This document shows, one piece after another, positions 26,142-35,715 of a DNA stretch of 64,000 bases (its first letter is position 1; each line of letters starts with the position of its first letter). The position numbers were made by a program, and so were the translations under genes. Where the stretch lies: the NCBI GenBank assembly GCA_025963715.1, contig JAOQAG010000039.1, positions 41,800 through 105,799 on the forward strand, in the 5' to 3' direction. Under the pieces are notes generated by a model. That model had not been told where the DNA came from and searched no databases. It saw only the letters and a list, made by a program, of their open reading frames with translations. Origin of the DNA: Bacteroidota bacterium (lineage in GTDB: Bacteria; Bacteroidota; Bacteroidia; 2-12-FULL-35-15).

Positions 26142-26777
26142 TCAAAAACCTTCATCTCCTTCCCACTTACGCGATTTGCGCCCCTGCTGCACGGTTACTT
26201 TATAATTTTTTTCTTTCGCCAGCTTTTCTAATTTTAATCGCAAAGCTTTCGGATAAAATGCTTTGCGGATGCTTTTAGGGCGGCTGCATTCGTTTTCAAT
26301 GCCAATGCTGCCGAGCAGCCAATAGCAGGACGCGGCGCAGCGCATCCCAAAAAATGCATAATCGTGCGGTGATTGCTGCGCATACGTTTGATATTCCTGT
26401 ATAAGTGTGTTGTATTGTGCCGGGGTAAGCGGAATTTCGATGGTGGTAATTTTTCCGGTAGCATGCGCCTGGTCCCATTCATTAAGCGTTTCCACCTCAT
26501 AAATGCCAGCGCTTTTGCGATGATGCACCACCGCATGGATCTTTTTAGAGCTGAAACTAAACCCGTAAACAGTGCTATCCATCTGGATCACCACATGTCC
26601 GCCCCATAAACCGCCGATTGTTTTTTTCTCCGTTAAGGCAAGCGGTTTGGAGCCATGCAAAATCTGCACGCGGATCAGCTTCATTGTATCCGCAGGAGCT
26701 GCAGTACTTTTATAGCCAATCAGCAAAAATGCGATCAGTATCAAAGCCATTCTTATATTTTTAAATGCCCTTTTCAT
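26142..26777 (-). CDS. Secreted protein, possibly a permuted NlpC/P60-like peptidase
   Basis: 211 residues with a signal peptide (MALILIAFLLIGYKSTAAPA). GGLWGGHVVIQMDSTVYGFS has a His in a strand, and YAFFGMRCAASCYWLLGSIG has a Cys at the start of a helix ~100 residues later. That His-then-Cys order is seen in circularly permuted NlpC/P60 proteins (YiiX/LRAT group), so a cysteine-hydrolase fold is possible. This is inference from motif order only. The C-terminus is basic (NYKVTVQQGRKSRKWEGDEG). It lies 3 bp downstream of the nitronate monooxygenase gene on the same strand. Confidence 0.8.
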   Translation of the reverse strand: MKRAFKNIRMALILIAFLLIGYKSTAAPADTMKLIRVQILHGSKPLALTEKKTIGGLWGGHVVIQMDSTVYGFSFSSKKIHAVVHHRKSAGIYEVETLNEWDQAHATGKITTIEIPLTPAQYNTLIQEYQTYAQQSPHDYAFFGMRCAASCYWLLGSIGIENECSRPKSIRKAFYPKALRLKLEKLAKEKNYKVTVQQGRKSRKWEGDEGF

Positions 26778-26780
26778 TTT

Positions 26781-27782
26781 CTAATTCATAAGCGCCTGCA
26801 TTTTTTGATACGCCTCTTTTGTTTCTTTTTTCAGGCGCTCAATAATTTCACTGCAGGAAAGAATATCATCGACCAGCTCCACACTTTGGCCTGCAATCCA
26901 TAATGTTTTGTAAGTGCCGGGATGAATGGATGCTTCCAGTTTTTTCATTCCGCTGATCTGCACCCACATTTTAAAATATTTTTTGGTGCGTGCGTTATTC
27001 GACAACATCCGTTCCAGCCAGTTTTGTTTGTAACCGATCTTTTGTGCAAAGGGCGTGTTGATAATGGTAGAAGGTGTTCCGGAGATTTTATCCGTCATCA
27101 CAATATCCGTCATGTGCGAATCCACAATCGCTTTTTTATATTCGTTGCTTACCGTTGCTTCGGTGCTTGCAATAAAGCGCGTACCGATGGAAGCGCCTGC
27201 TGCACCCAGTGTTAATACTGACAATAATCCCGCACCATTGGCAATTCCGCCTGCCGCAATCACAATTTTATCCGGAAAATGATGGTTTAGTGAAGAGATC
27301 AACACCTGTAATGTATATGGTCCGGCATGTCCGCCTGCGCCCTGTCCTACCGCAATAAAACCATCACAACCCAGGTCGTAGCATTTTTGTGCATGTTCAA
27401 TGTTGGTCACATCGCAAAACACTTTTGCGCCGTAGGTCCGTGCCTGCTCTATCACTTGTTTGGGGCTTCCAAGCGAAGTAATATAAAACGGCACCTTTTT
27501 TTCCACGCAGATCTTTAAATGCTTTTCATACAAAGGATTGGTTTTCTGAACGATCAGGTTGATGCCGTAGGTACCTTTCGCCCTGATTTTACCTTTTTCG
27601 GCGTTGAGCGCATCCAGCATTTTTTCAAGCTCTCCTTCATTCCGGTAGTTAAGGCTGGGAAAAGTAGCGGCAATGCCACTGTTCATTCCAGCGGTTACCA
27701 TTGCCTCATTGCTGACCAAAAACATGGGGGCCATGATCACCGGAAAGTCGATATTAAGCAGAGTGCTGAGCTTTGTTTGCAT
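26781..27782 (-). CDS. Nitronate monooxygenase (2-nitropropane dioxygenase family)
   Basis: 333 residues, FMN-dependent TIM-barrel enzyme that oxidises alkyl nitronates. LLNIDFPVIMAPMFLVSNEA at the N-terminus; then YGINLIVQ, VFCDVTNIEHAQKCYDLGCD, FIAVGQGAGGHAGPY (catalytic His and phosphate-binding Gly loop), VIAAGGIANGAGLLSVLTLG and GASIGTRFIASTEA. All family landmarks are present. Physiological substrate unknown (propionate 3-nitronate is the best-known one). Confidence 0.93.
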   Translation of the reverse strand: MQTKLSTLLNIDFPVIMAPMFLVSNEAMVTAGMNSGIAATFPSLNYRNEGELEKMLDALNAEKGKIRAKGTYGINLIVQKTNPLYEKHLKICVEKKVPFYITSLGSPKQVIEQARTYGAKVFCDVTNIEHAQKCYDLGCDGFIAVGQGAGGHAGPYTLQVLISSLNHHFPDKIVIAAGGIANGAGLLSVLTLGAAGASIGTRFIASTEATVSNEYKKAIVDSHMTDIVMTDKISGTPSTIINTPFAQKIGYKQNWLERMLSNNARTKKYFKMWVQISGMKKLEASIHPGTYKTLWIAGQSVELVDDILSCSEIIERLKKETKEAYQKMQALMN

Positions 27783-27795
27783 TTAGGAAGTTTTT

Positions 27796-27828
27796 AATTG
27801 ATATAATCGGTAAAAAATTTTATTTTTG
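27796..27828 (+). promoter_or_regulatory. Candidate promoter for the acyl-CoA synthetase gene
   Basis: AATTG (27796-27800), 20 bp, TATTTTTG (27821-27828). The -7 box fits TAnnTTTG; the -33 box is imperfect and one base off the standard spacing. It would leave a ~175-nt leader before the start at 28013. Confidence 0.4.
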
Positions 27829-28012
27829 GAATAACAAAATTAGGCATTTTAAAGATACTAAAACGTTATTAGGCCGGTCTTTCTGTCGCAGCAGAATTAC
27901 AGATCACGAACAATTAAATTACATCGACGATTTTAACGGCAGCAGTAAAAACATCCGGGCAACCGGCAAACACAAGGCAATTATTCAACCATACCTAAAA
28001 TAAAGCACCATC

Positions 28013-29797
28013 ATGGCAGTTACCCGCATTTTTGACATTCTTCCGCAATTACTTGAAAAATACAACAAACCCAATGCGCTGGCCGCAAAGGAAAACGGCG
28101 AATGGGTGACCTACTCTACCCAGGACTTTGTGGATCACGTAACTAACCTGAGCTATGGCCTGTTTAACCTGGGGCTTGAGCGCGAAGATAAAATTGCCAT
28201 TATTGCAAATAACCGCCCGGAGTGGACGTTTACGGATTTTGCGATCCAGCAGAGCGGCGCTGTAAGTGTGCCTATTTATCCTACTATCAGCGAACATGAT
28301 CTTACGTTTATATTGGGTGACGCCAAAATAAAATACATTTTTGTTTCCAGCGCCGAGCTGTATAAAAAGGTGAAAGCTGCCGCGGATGCTGCCGCTTCGA
28401 TCAAGGGAATTTATACGTTTGATAAAGTGGAAGGTGCAAAAAACTGGAAAGAGCTGGAAGATGACGGAAAGAAAAATCCGAAGGAAAAAGAAGTGCAGGC
28501 GATCAAAGACAGCATCAAACCAAACGATGTTTTTTCTATTTTATATACATCGGGTACCACCGGAAACCCAAAAGGCGTAATGCTTTCGCATAATAATTTG
28601 CTGAGCAACTCCATTGCTTCGCAAACGCTGGCGCCTTTTCAGCACAACTGGAAAGCGCTGAGTTTTTTACCGCTCAACCACGTGTATGAGCGCATGCTGA
28701 GCACCTTGTATTATTACCTGGGTGTTTCGGTTTATTTCGCGGAAAGCATTGATACGGTTGCAAAAAATATAAAAGAAGTACAGCCCGAAATTTTTGGTAC
28801 GGTGCCGCGTTTACTCGAAAAAGTATACGATGCGATTGTAGCGAAAGGCGAAGAACAAAAAGGGATCAAAAAGAAATTATTTTTCTGGGCGCTCAACCTG
28901 GGCTTGCGTTACGAAGTGAATGGCGCTAACGGCTGGTTCTATGAAATGCAATTAAAGATTGCCAATAAGCTTGTTTTTTCGAAATGGAGAGAAGCGCTGG
29001 GCGGCAATGTAAAGGCCATCGCTTCGGGCGGTGCTGCTTTACAACCACGACTGGCACGTGTATTCCAGGCAGCAAAAATCATGGTGCTGGAAGGTTACGG
29101 CTTAACGGAAACATCGCCGGTAATTGCGGTAAATAATTTTTTACCAAACGGGATTCATTTTGGAACCGTGGGACCGGTGATCGATGGCGTAACTGTAAAA
29201 TTTGCAGAAGACGGCGAGATCCTGGTGAAAGGCCCGAATGTAATGCTGGGTTATTACAATCGTCCGGATGCTACAGCAGAAGCGATCGATAAAGACGGCT
29301 GGTTCCATACCGGCGATATTGGCGTGATGGTGGACAATCGCTTTTTAAAGATCACGGACCGTAAAAAAGAAATTTTTAAAACATCGGGCGGTAAATACAT
29401 TGCGCCGGTGATGATCGAAAATCAATTGAAAGAATCGCCGTTTATTGAACAGGTAATGGTGATCGGCGAGAATGAAAAATTTGCTTCGGCACTGATTGTT
29501 CCGGCATTTAAATATTTAAAAGATTACGCTACACGCAAGGGAATTACGTATACCAGCGATGAAGAGATCATTAAAAACGAAACGATCAAAGCGCGCATTG
29601 TGCAGGAAGTGGAAAAAGTAAATGCCGGACTGGCGCAATATGAAAAAATAAAACGTCCGGAATTATTGCCGCGTGAATGGAGCATCGATAAAAACGAAAT
29701 GACACCGAAGCTTTCGCTGAAACGAAAAATAATTATGGAAACGAACAAGGAGCTGATCGAAAAAATTTACAGCGGAGATCATAAAGAAAATAATTAA
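28013..29797 (+). CDS. AMP-forming long-chain acyl-CoA synthetase (FadD15-like)
   Basis: 594 residues. Activates a fatty acid with ATP and CoA in the cytoplasm. Landmarks: VFSILYTSGTTGNPKGVMLS (P-loop-like motif), SFLPLNHVYERMLSTLYYYL, KAIASGGAALQPRLARVFQA, VLEGYGLTETSPVIAVN, GWFHTGDIGVMVDNRFLKIT and DRKKEIFKTSGGKYIAP (with the adenylation Lys further on in NEMTPKLSLKRK). The LPLxHxxER and GGAAL patterns are those of long-chain synthetases. Single gene, ended by a hairpin at 29804. Confidence 0.95.
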   Translation: MAVTRIFDILPQLLEKYNKPNALAAKENGEWVTYSTQDFVDHVTNLSYGLFNLGLEREDKIAIIANNRPEWTFTDFAIQQSGAVSVPIYPTISEHDLTFILGDAKIKYIFVSSAELYKKVKAAADAAASIKGIYTFDKVEGAKNWKELEDDGKKNPKEKEVQAIKDSIKPNDVFSILYTSGTTGNPKGVMLSHNNLLSNSIASQTLAPFQHNWKALSFLPLNHVYERMLSTLYYYLGVSVYFAESIDTVAKNIKEVQPEIFGTVPRLLEKVYDAIVAKGEEQKGIKKKLFFWALNLGLRYEVNGANGWFYEMQLKIANKLVFSKWREALGGNVKAIASGGAALQPRLARVFQAAKIMVLEGYGLTETSPVIAVNNFLPNGIHFGTVGPVIDGVTVKFAEDGEILVKGPNVMLGYYNRPDATAEAIDKDGWFHTGDIGVMVDNRFLKITDRKKEIFKTSGGKYIAPVMIENQLKESPFIEQVMVIGENEKFASALIVPAFKYLKDYATRKGITYTSDEEIIKNETIKARIVQEVEKVNAGLAQYEKIKRPELLPREWSIDKNEMTPKLSLKRKIIMETNKELIEKIYSGDHKENN

Positions 29798-29803
29798 TTA
29801 TAT

Positions 29804-29832
29804 GCAGCATCATTTTAAAACAATGATGCTGT
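29804..29832 (+). terminator. Hairpin after the acyl-CoA synthetase gene
   Basis: GCAGCATCATT / AATGATGCTGT stem, then ATTTATTT, a weak T run. Probable terminator. Confidence 0.6.
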
Positions 29833-29850
29833 ATTTATTTCCGAACAGGT

Positions 29851-31812
29851 ATGTCGTCGAAAAAGAACAACGTTCACAAACACACACAAAATAATGCAGG
29901 CGCAACAAAGAATATTCCTGCAACGCTGAATAAAAAACTGATCCTGCGCCTGGCGCTGATCATCGGGATCTTCTCGTTCCTGATCTATGCCAATACGCTT
30001 CATCACGGTTATGTGCTGGATGATGAATCGGTGATCAAAGCCAATGTACAAACGCAGGGCGGCGTTTCTTCACTAAAAGCCATTTTTACATCGGATTACC
30101 GTGCGGGATTTCCGAATGCAAACAGCAATTTATACCGCCCGCTTTCAAAAGCCATGTTTGCGATCGAATGGCAATTGTCGCCAAACAATCCAACGCTGAA
30201 CCATTTCATCAATATTTTAGTATATGCGATCCTTTGCAGTTTATTGTTTGTGATATTGCTGCGGCTCACCAAATTAAACGTATACGTGGTATTTATTACC
30301 GCGCTGCTTTTTGCGGCGCATCCCATCCACACAGAGGTGGTGGCAAACATAAAAAGCCGCGACGAAATTTTAAGCATGCTGTTCATACTGCTGTCGATAC
30401 AGGCATTGCTGAATTATGTGCGGGATAAAAACAACCGTTCGTTCATCGGGTATTTATTTTGTTTTTTGATGGCGCTGTTGTCCAAAGAATCGGCGATGGT
30501 ATACATTGGACTGGTGCCGCTGCTGCTTTATTTTTTTACAGGAACAGAAGCAAAAAACAATATCCGGCTCACGCTTTCCGCTGCCGCGATCGGCGTTTTC
30601 TTTTTATTCCTGCATTATAAAATAATCGGAAGCATTGGTTTGAGTAACATTCCGGTGATCGATAATTCATTACTGGTTACAAAAAGTTTTTTCGAACAAA
30701 AAGCAACTGCCATTCTGATCCTGGGTAAATATTTATTGCTGCTTATTTTTCCGCATCCGCTTTCCAGCGATTATTCATTTGATACGATTCCGCTGGTGAC
30801 GAGCTTTGCGAATGCAGGATTTTTGTTAGCCTTACTTGTTCATGTTGGATTATTGATCTACGCATTTTTAAAGCTGAAAGAAAAACAGATCTTTTCGTTT
30901 TGCATTTTCTTTTACCTGATCAGCATGTCCATCGCTTCCAATATTTTCATGCTCATCGGTACACACATGGCGGAGCGCTTATTATTTTTACCCTCACTCG
31001 CTTTTTGCCTGGCTGCGGTATACGGACTCTGCAAATTATTGAAGATCGACGCCAGTGATCCGAACCTGAAATGGAGCGTATTTTTGAATCATGCCAAACC
31101 ACTGATCGGCATTGCAGCAGTGGTACTTGTATTTTATTCAGCAAAAACAGTGATCCGTAACAAAGACTGGGCTGCCAATTCAACGCTGTTTGCAAAAGAT
31201 CTGGAAACGGTTCCGAACAGTGCGCACATGCTGATGTATTCTGCCGATTATTTAAGTAATACGGATACATTAAAATTATTCAGTCCGGAAGAACAACAAG
31301 TGCGTTTATTAAAAGCGCAGAAATACATTAACAAAGCATTGAGCATTTACAATTTATTTCCGGATGCACATTATTTATCGGGACGGATCTGGTACCAGTT
31401 TAAAAATTATCAGGAAGCGTTAAAAAGCTACAGCGCTGCCATGGCGCTGAATCCGGGATTGGAATCATATCACAACAATGTGGGTACCTGTTTATTTGCT
31501 TTAGGCAGATATGAAGAAGCGGCAAAAGAATTTGCAAAAGCGGCAGAGCTGAATCCGAATGATGCCGATCCGCCGTTTAACACGGGCAGCGCATACGGCT
31601 CTATGGGCGAGGCATACCGGAGCAAAGGCGATATGGAGAATGCCAATAAAATGTTTTTGATCGCGATCGATAATTTTAAGAAAGCCATCCGGTTAAATCC
31701 GAATTACAAATCGGCTTACCAGTTTTTGGGAACTACGTACAACAGCATTGGCGATACTGCAAACGGGCAGATCTACCTGGAAAAAGCAAGTCAGATCCCC
31801 GCAAAAAAATAA
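29851..31812 (+). CDS. TMTC-like membrane protein: GT-C region plus C-terminal TPR repeats
   Basis: 653 residues. About ten membrane helices at ~35-430 are followed by four TPRs (from about residue 490: NLFPDAHYLSGRIWYQFKNY, NPGLESYHNNVGTCLFALGR, NPNDADPPFNTGSAYGSMGE, NPNYKSAYQFLGTTYNSIGD). The first luminal loop has the acidic pair HGYVLDDESVIKAN, and LLFAAHPIHTEVVANIKSRD is the DUF1736/TMTC signature. Animal TMTC proteins are O-mannosyltransferases; bacterial members are untested, so glycosyl transfer is inference. The next gene begins 5 bp after the stop; this may be the first gene of an operon with the sensor kinase and regulator. Confidence 0.9.
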   Translation: MSSKKNNVHKHTQNNAGATKNIPATLNKKLILRLALIIGIFSFLIYANTLHHGYVLDDESVIKANVQTQGGVSSLKAIFTSDYRAGFPNANSNLYRPLSKAMFAIEWQLSPNNPTLNHFINILVYAILCSLLFVILLRLTKLNVYVVFITALLFAAHPIHTEVVANIKSRDEILSMLFILLSIQALLNYVRDKNNRSFIGYLFCFLMALLSKESAMVYIGLVPLLLYFFTGTEAKNNIRLTLSAAAIGVFFLFLHYKIIGSIGLSNIPVIDNSLLVTKSFFEQKATAILILGKYLLLLIFPHPLSSDYSFDTIPLVTSFANAGFLLALLVHVGLLIYAFLKLKEKQIFSFCIFFYLISMSIASNIFMLIGTHMAERLLFLPSLAFCLAAVYGLCKLLKIDASDPNLKWSVFLNHAKPLIGIAAVVLVFYSAKTVIRNKDWAANSTLFAKDLETVPNSAHMLMYSADYLSNTDTLKLFSPEEQQVRLLKAQKYINKALSIYNLFPDAHYLSGRIWYQFKNYQEALKSYSAAMALNPGLESYHNNVGTCLFALGRYEEAAKEFAKAAELNPNDADPPFNTGSAYGSMGEAYRSKGDMENANKMFLIAIDNFKKAIRLNPNYKSAYQFLGTTYNSIGDTANGQIYLEKASQIPAKK

Positions 31813-31817
31813 ATAGC

Positions 31818-34757
31818 TTGCGTACATTTTTCATACTCCTCTCTTTACTTTTTTTTACCGCTTCGCTGCAGGCACAATACCCGCATCCTGCATTTAAGCA
31901 GTATACGGTGGAAGACGGACTTCCCAGCTCGGATGTGTACCAGGTAAAACAGGATTCGAAAGGCTACATCTGGTTTGCAACCGGCAATGGCGTAAGCCGC
32001 TTTAACGGATATGAATTTGAGAATTTTTCGATGAGCGACGGCTTGCCCGACAATACCGTTTTTGAAATTTTTGAAGACAACATTGAACGCATCTGGTTCC
32101 TGCCGATCTCCTGCAAGCTTTCTTATTATTACAAAGGAAAAATTTATTTGTATAAATACAACGATGCTTTGCAAAAAATGTTGAAGGGACATATAAAAAC
32201 ATCCTTTTGTGTGGATAAGAACGGAACTGTTTTTATGGGAATCTACCATGATGGTATCTATGAGATCCCGGCAAACGGAAAAATAAAACATTATCCGGAT
32301 AAAGCAATGTACGGGCTCCGGATCATCCAACCCGATGCCGACCACTTTGTGTATTCGCTTAAGGCTGGGAGGCCCCACGAGAAATGCTACCAGGTTGAAT
32401 TTACAACCAACCTTATCAAGGGCGGACAGAAGATTCCCGATGATACTTACCTGATGAATGCGACGACACGGGTTATAAAAAGCAGGAACAATACTATTTT
32501 ATTATCGGGGAATAAAAATTTATATGAATTCAGGGGGCTGAATGATTTTTCGGTTGAGCCATTTAATTTCCGGATCCAGGGAATTTATGAAGACGACGAT
32601 GATGGCCTCTGGCTTTCTACTTTCCTGGGCGGCGTATATTATGTGCACAAAAGGGATTTTAAAAACAAAAGCTGCTATCTGCAGGGATTGGCGGCAACTT
32701 CCGTTGTACAGGACAAAGAAGGAGGTTTTTGGTTCACAACGGAAGGCAATGGTGTGTTTTATACGCCTTCAAAAAAAATTCTGACGTATGATAATGCTTC
32801 GGGTATTTCCAATGATAAAATAAATTGCCTGGCAACCGACAACGCAGTGATATATGCCGGTACTCAAAATGGAATCGTTTATAAAATAAAAGACAGCATC
32901 ATTAAAATTTTCAACATAAACACACGGAATGCGCCGGTCAACAATATTTCGGCATTTTATTATGATGATATTAATAAGCGTTTGCTGATCGCGGGAAAAA
33001 TAGAATCCGGAAGTATTAAAAACGATGTGCTTAAAGAAGACGTAGGCCTATTAGAATTTGGCTATTTTAATGATATTACAGGAAGCCCTGGTAACGTTTA
33101 TTACATAGCTTGTTCAGGCGGAGTATACCACAGGAAGATGAACGTCCCTGCATTTATTAATAGAAGTAATTATATCATCACGCCAAAGCGTGTGAACGCG
33201 ATCATCAGATCAAAAAAAAATACACTGCTGACCGGAGAAGTGGATGGTTTGTGGGAATATGATCTTGATAAAAAAACGCATATTTTTTTAGGCGATAAAA
33301 ACAAGCTGCTTGCAGGCAGGGTATTGAGCCTTGCTTATACTTCCGATAGTATGCTTGCCATTGGCACAAAAGGCGCAGGTTTACTGGTTGCTTTTGATGA
33401 TAATGTATACCAGATAAATAAAAACAATAAGTTGTGCGGCGATAATGTGTACAAGGTATTTTGCGAGGGTAACAACATTTGGGTGGCTACCGATAATGGT
33501 TTAAACCAGGTAACGATTACCGGCACAATGCCTTTTAAATACAATATAAAAAGTTACACAACTTCGGATGGAATTGCTTCCAATGAAGTAAATTCTGCAT
33601 TAAAAGTAAATGGTAAAATCTGGGCGGCCACCAATAAAGGGTTATCGGTTTTTGAGCCTGGAAATGTATTTACACCCGCGACTAAAATACCGCTGTACAT
33701 TACAAAAATAATGATCAACGACAGTGTACAGGCTACTGCGAAAAAGTACGATCTGACGTATTCCCAAAACAACATTAAGATAGATTTTACAGGCCTCGGC
33801 TATAAGAACGCGGGCAAATTACAATACCGTTACAAGATGGAAGGATTGGATACTTCCTGGACGTATTCGCAAAACCGGCAGGTGCAGTACACTACGCTTC
33901 CGCCGAATAATTATTATTTTCATCTTTCTGTTTTAAATTCCAACGGCGAATGGAACGAAAGCAACCTGCGCATTAATTTTGTGATCCGTTATCCTTTCTG
34001 GCAAAAATGGTGGTTCAGGGCGGGTGTTTTTGCTGTGCTTTTAACAATGGCATTCCTCCTATTCAGATATAGGGTCAACCTGGTAAAAAAACAGGAAGCA
34101 AAAAACTCGGAGCTGAATAAAACATTTTTAAATTTAAAGTTGAAAGCCTTGCGGGCACAAATGAATCCGCATTTTACATTTAATGTAATGAATTCGATCC
34201 AGCATTTTATCCTCAACCAGGATAATGAAGCGGCACAGCGTTATTTGTCCAAATTTTCCCGCCTGATCCGCAGCATTCTTAATAATTCGGAAAACAATGT
34301 GGTGCTGATCGCGGAAGAGATCAAAGGATTGGAATTATACCTGGAGCTGGAGGCGATGCGTTTTGAGCACCGCTTTGCTTATGAAATTAACATTGACCCG
34401 CAAATTGATATACTGCATGTAGAAATTCCTTCGATGCTGATCCAGCCTTATGTGGAGAATGCAATTAAACACGGCATTTTACCGTTAAAGGAAAACGGAA
34501 AAATAAAAATTGGGATCATTAAAGAAGGGCCTTTATTAAAATGTGTGATCGAAGATAATGGCATTGGCAGAAAAAAAGCAGGGGAAAATAATATGAACAG
34601 GCAGCACCGTTCGATGGGAACTTCCCTGACAAAAGAACGTTTAACGGTTATAAACGAATTACACAACAGCAAGCTTTCCGAAACCATCATCGACCTGTAT
34701 GATGAAAACGGGAATGCGGCAGGTACACGAATTGAAATCCACGTCCCCATCAATTAA
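31818..34757 (+). CDS. Beta-propeller sensor histidine kinase (LytS/His_kinase type)
   Basis: 979 residues from a TTG codon 5 bp after the upstream stop; signal peptide RTFFILLSLLFFTASLQAQ. Residues ~25-620 carry two-component propeller repeats (YTVEDGLPSSDVYQVKQDSK, GYIWFATGNGVSRFNGYEFE, IWAATNKGLSVFEP), then a Y_Y_Y domain (~660-740), one helix (WFRAGVFAVLLTMAFLLFRY), and a PF06580 kinase core with phospho-acceptor His in MNPHFTFNVMNSIQHF, then MLIQPYVENAIKHGI and GIGRKKAGE. The propeller is periplasmic. It pairs with the LytTR regulator 10 bp downstream. The inducing signal is unknown. Confidence 0.95.
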   Translation: MRTFFILLSLLFFTASLQAQYPHPAFKQYTVEDGLPSSDVYQVKQDSKGYIWFATGNGVSRFNGYEFENFSMSDGLPDNTVFEIFEDNIERIWFLPISCKLSYYYKGKIYLYKYNDALQKMLKGHIKTSFCVDKNGTVFMGIYHDGIYEIPANGKIKHYPDKAMYGLRIIQPDADHFVYSLKAGRPHEKCYQVEFTTNLIKGGQKIPDDTYLMNATTRVIKSRNNTILLSGNKNLYEFRGLNDFSVEPFNFRIQGIYEDDDDGLWLSTFLGGVYYVHKRDFKNKSCYLQGLAATSVVQDKEGGFWFTTEGNGVFYTPSKKILTYDNASGISNDKINCLATDNAVIYAGTQNGIVYKIKDSIIKIFNINTRNAPVNNISAFYYDDINKRLLIAGKIESGSIKNDVLKEDVGLLEFGYFNDITGSPGNVYYIACSGGVYHRKMNVPAFINRSNYIITPKRVNAIIRSKKNTLLTGEVDGLWEYDLDKKTHIFLGDKNKLLAGRVLSLAYTSDSMLAIGTKGAGLLVAFDDNVYQINKNNKLCGDNVYKVFCEGNNIWVATDNGLNQVTITGTMPFKYNIKSYTTSDGIASNEVNSALKVNGKIWAATNKGLSVFEPGNVFTPATKIPLYITKIMINDSVQATAKKYDLTYSQNNIKIDFTGLGYKNAGKLQYRYKMEGLDTSWTYSQNRQVQYTTLPPNNYYFHLSVLNSNGEWNESNLRINFVIRYPFWQKWWFRAGVFAVLLTMAFLLFRYRVNLVKKQEAKNSELNKTFLNLKLKALRAQMNPHFTFNVMNSIQHFILNQDNEAAQRYLSKFSRLIRSILNNSENNVVLIAEEIKGLELYLELEAMRFEHRFAYEINIDPQIDILHVEIPSMLIQPYVENAIKHGILPLKENGKIKIGIIKEGPLLKCVIEDNGIGRKKAGENNMNRQHRSMGTSLTKERLTVINELHNSKLSETIIDLYDENGNAAGTRIEIHVPIN

Positions 34758-34767
34758 TATAAAAAAC

Positions 34768-35511
34768 ATGAGAACAATTATTATTGATGATGAAAAAAAA
34801 GGAAGAGAGATTCTTCAAAAATTAATTTCACAATATTGTCCGGATCTGGAAATTGTTGCATTGGCAGCCGATGCTGAAGAAGCATACAGGATGATCAACC
34901 AGGAGAAACCGGATGTAATTTTCCTTGACATCGAAATGCCGAATGAAGACGGTTTTCATCTGCTCCAGCGGTTTGAGGAAATAAAATTCCAGGTTATTTT
35001 CACAACGGCGTATGATAATTATGCTGTAAAAGCCATCAAACACCATGCGCTGGATTATTTATTAAAGCCAATTGATATTGACGAATTAAAACTGGCTGTT
35101 GAGAACTTAAAAAAGGCATTGACGGCAAAACCTGCACCCGACAAATACGTTGATTTCCTGGCAACAAAAAAGCACGATTACAACGGAAGGATCGCTTTAC
35201 CGATCAAAGATGGCATTGTGTACCTGGCTATTCCGGAGATCATCCGGGTGGAATCGGATGGCAGCTACTCTACTTTTTACGCTACCGACGGAAAAAAATA
35301 CATGGTATCAAAAAACCTGGGCGAATACGAAGAAGTGTTGCCTGCCAAAGAATTTTTCCGGGCTCACAAATCGCATCTCATCAACATGAAAAAGGTAAAA
35401 AAATATTTACGTACGGATGGCAATTTTGTCGAAATGGAAGATGGATCGGTAGTGGAAATTTCGCGCAGGAAAAAAGATGAATTTTTTCAGCTGATGGAAA
35501 CAATCCGGTAG
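34768..35511 (+). CDS. LytTR-family response regulator
   Basis: 247 residues from the ATG at 34768; an upstream in-frame start at 34699 would sit inside the kinase gene. The receiver domain (1-120) has the acidic pair in IIIDDEKKGREIL, phospho-acceptor Asp in PDVIFLDIEMPNEDGF, TTAYDNYAVKAIKHHALDYL and KPID. The LytTR DNA-binding domain (140-247) has IIRVESDGSYSTFYATDGKK, FRAHKSHLINMKKVKKYLR and EDGSVVEISRRKKDEFF. It should be phosphorylated by the preceding kinase and bind direct repeats in target promoters. The tandem T9SS genes lie 200 bp downstream behind a terminator, so they are targets at most. Confidence 0.96.
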   Translation: MRTIIIDDEKKGREILQKLISQYCPDLEIVALAADAEEAYRMINQEKPDVIFLDIEMPNEDGFHLLQRFEEIKFQVIFTTAYDNYAVKAIKHHALDYLLKPIDIDELKLAVENLKKALTAKPAPDKYVDFLATKKHDYNGRIALPIKDGIVYLAIPEIIRVESDGSYSTFYATDGKKYMVSKNLGEYEEVLPAKEFFRAHKSHLINMKKVKKYLRTDGNFVEMEDGSVVEISRRKKDEFFQLMETIR

Positions 35512-35543
35512 GATTTTAGAATTTATTTATTTTTTAATTTCAA

Positions 35544-35578
35544 AACAACCAGTGGTTATCACCGTTGGTTGTTTTTTT
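35544..35578 (+). terminator. Terminator after the LytTR gene
   Basis: Hairpin AACAACCAGTGGT / ACCGTTGGTTGTT followed by seven T. Its sequence is related to the terminator at 37649-37681, part of a duplicated block. Confidence 0.85.
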
Positions 35579-35715
35579 ATGGCCGGTGGTTAGGTTTATA
35601 ATACCATAAGTAAGTTTCCTCTTTTTAGTATTTTTTTTAGTACAAATTTTACACTGTAATAAAAAGCGGATCCCGAAAAGCTCTCCAGAGTAGGGGAAAT
35701 TAAAATTTTCAAATT
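35572..35715 (+). promoter_or_regulatory. Leader of the first tandem T9SS gene, duplicated upstream of the second
   Basis: GGCCGGTGGTTAGGTTTATA, ATACCATAA, TTTTACACTGTAAT, AGCGGATCCCGAAAAGCT, CAGAGTAGG. The same order of words is found at 37682-37815 upstream of the second gene. CGGATnCCG could form a tiny stem. Whether this is a promoter, a leader element or only a trace of duplication cannot be told. Confidence 0.55.

Noticed and set aside
27773..28003. 76-codon frame before the acyl-CoA synthetase gene
   Set aside because: No ATG at its start, overlaps the likely promoter, and has no family resemblance.
31845..32378. 177-codon minus-strand frame
   Set aside because: Lies entirely inside the sensor kinase gene, out of phase with its evident domains.
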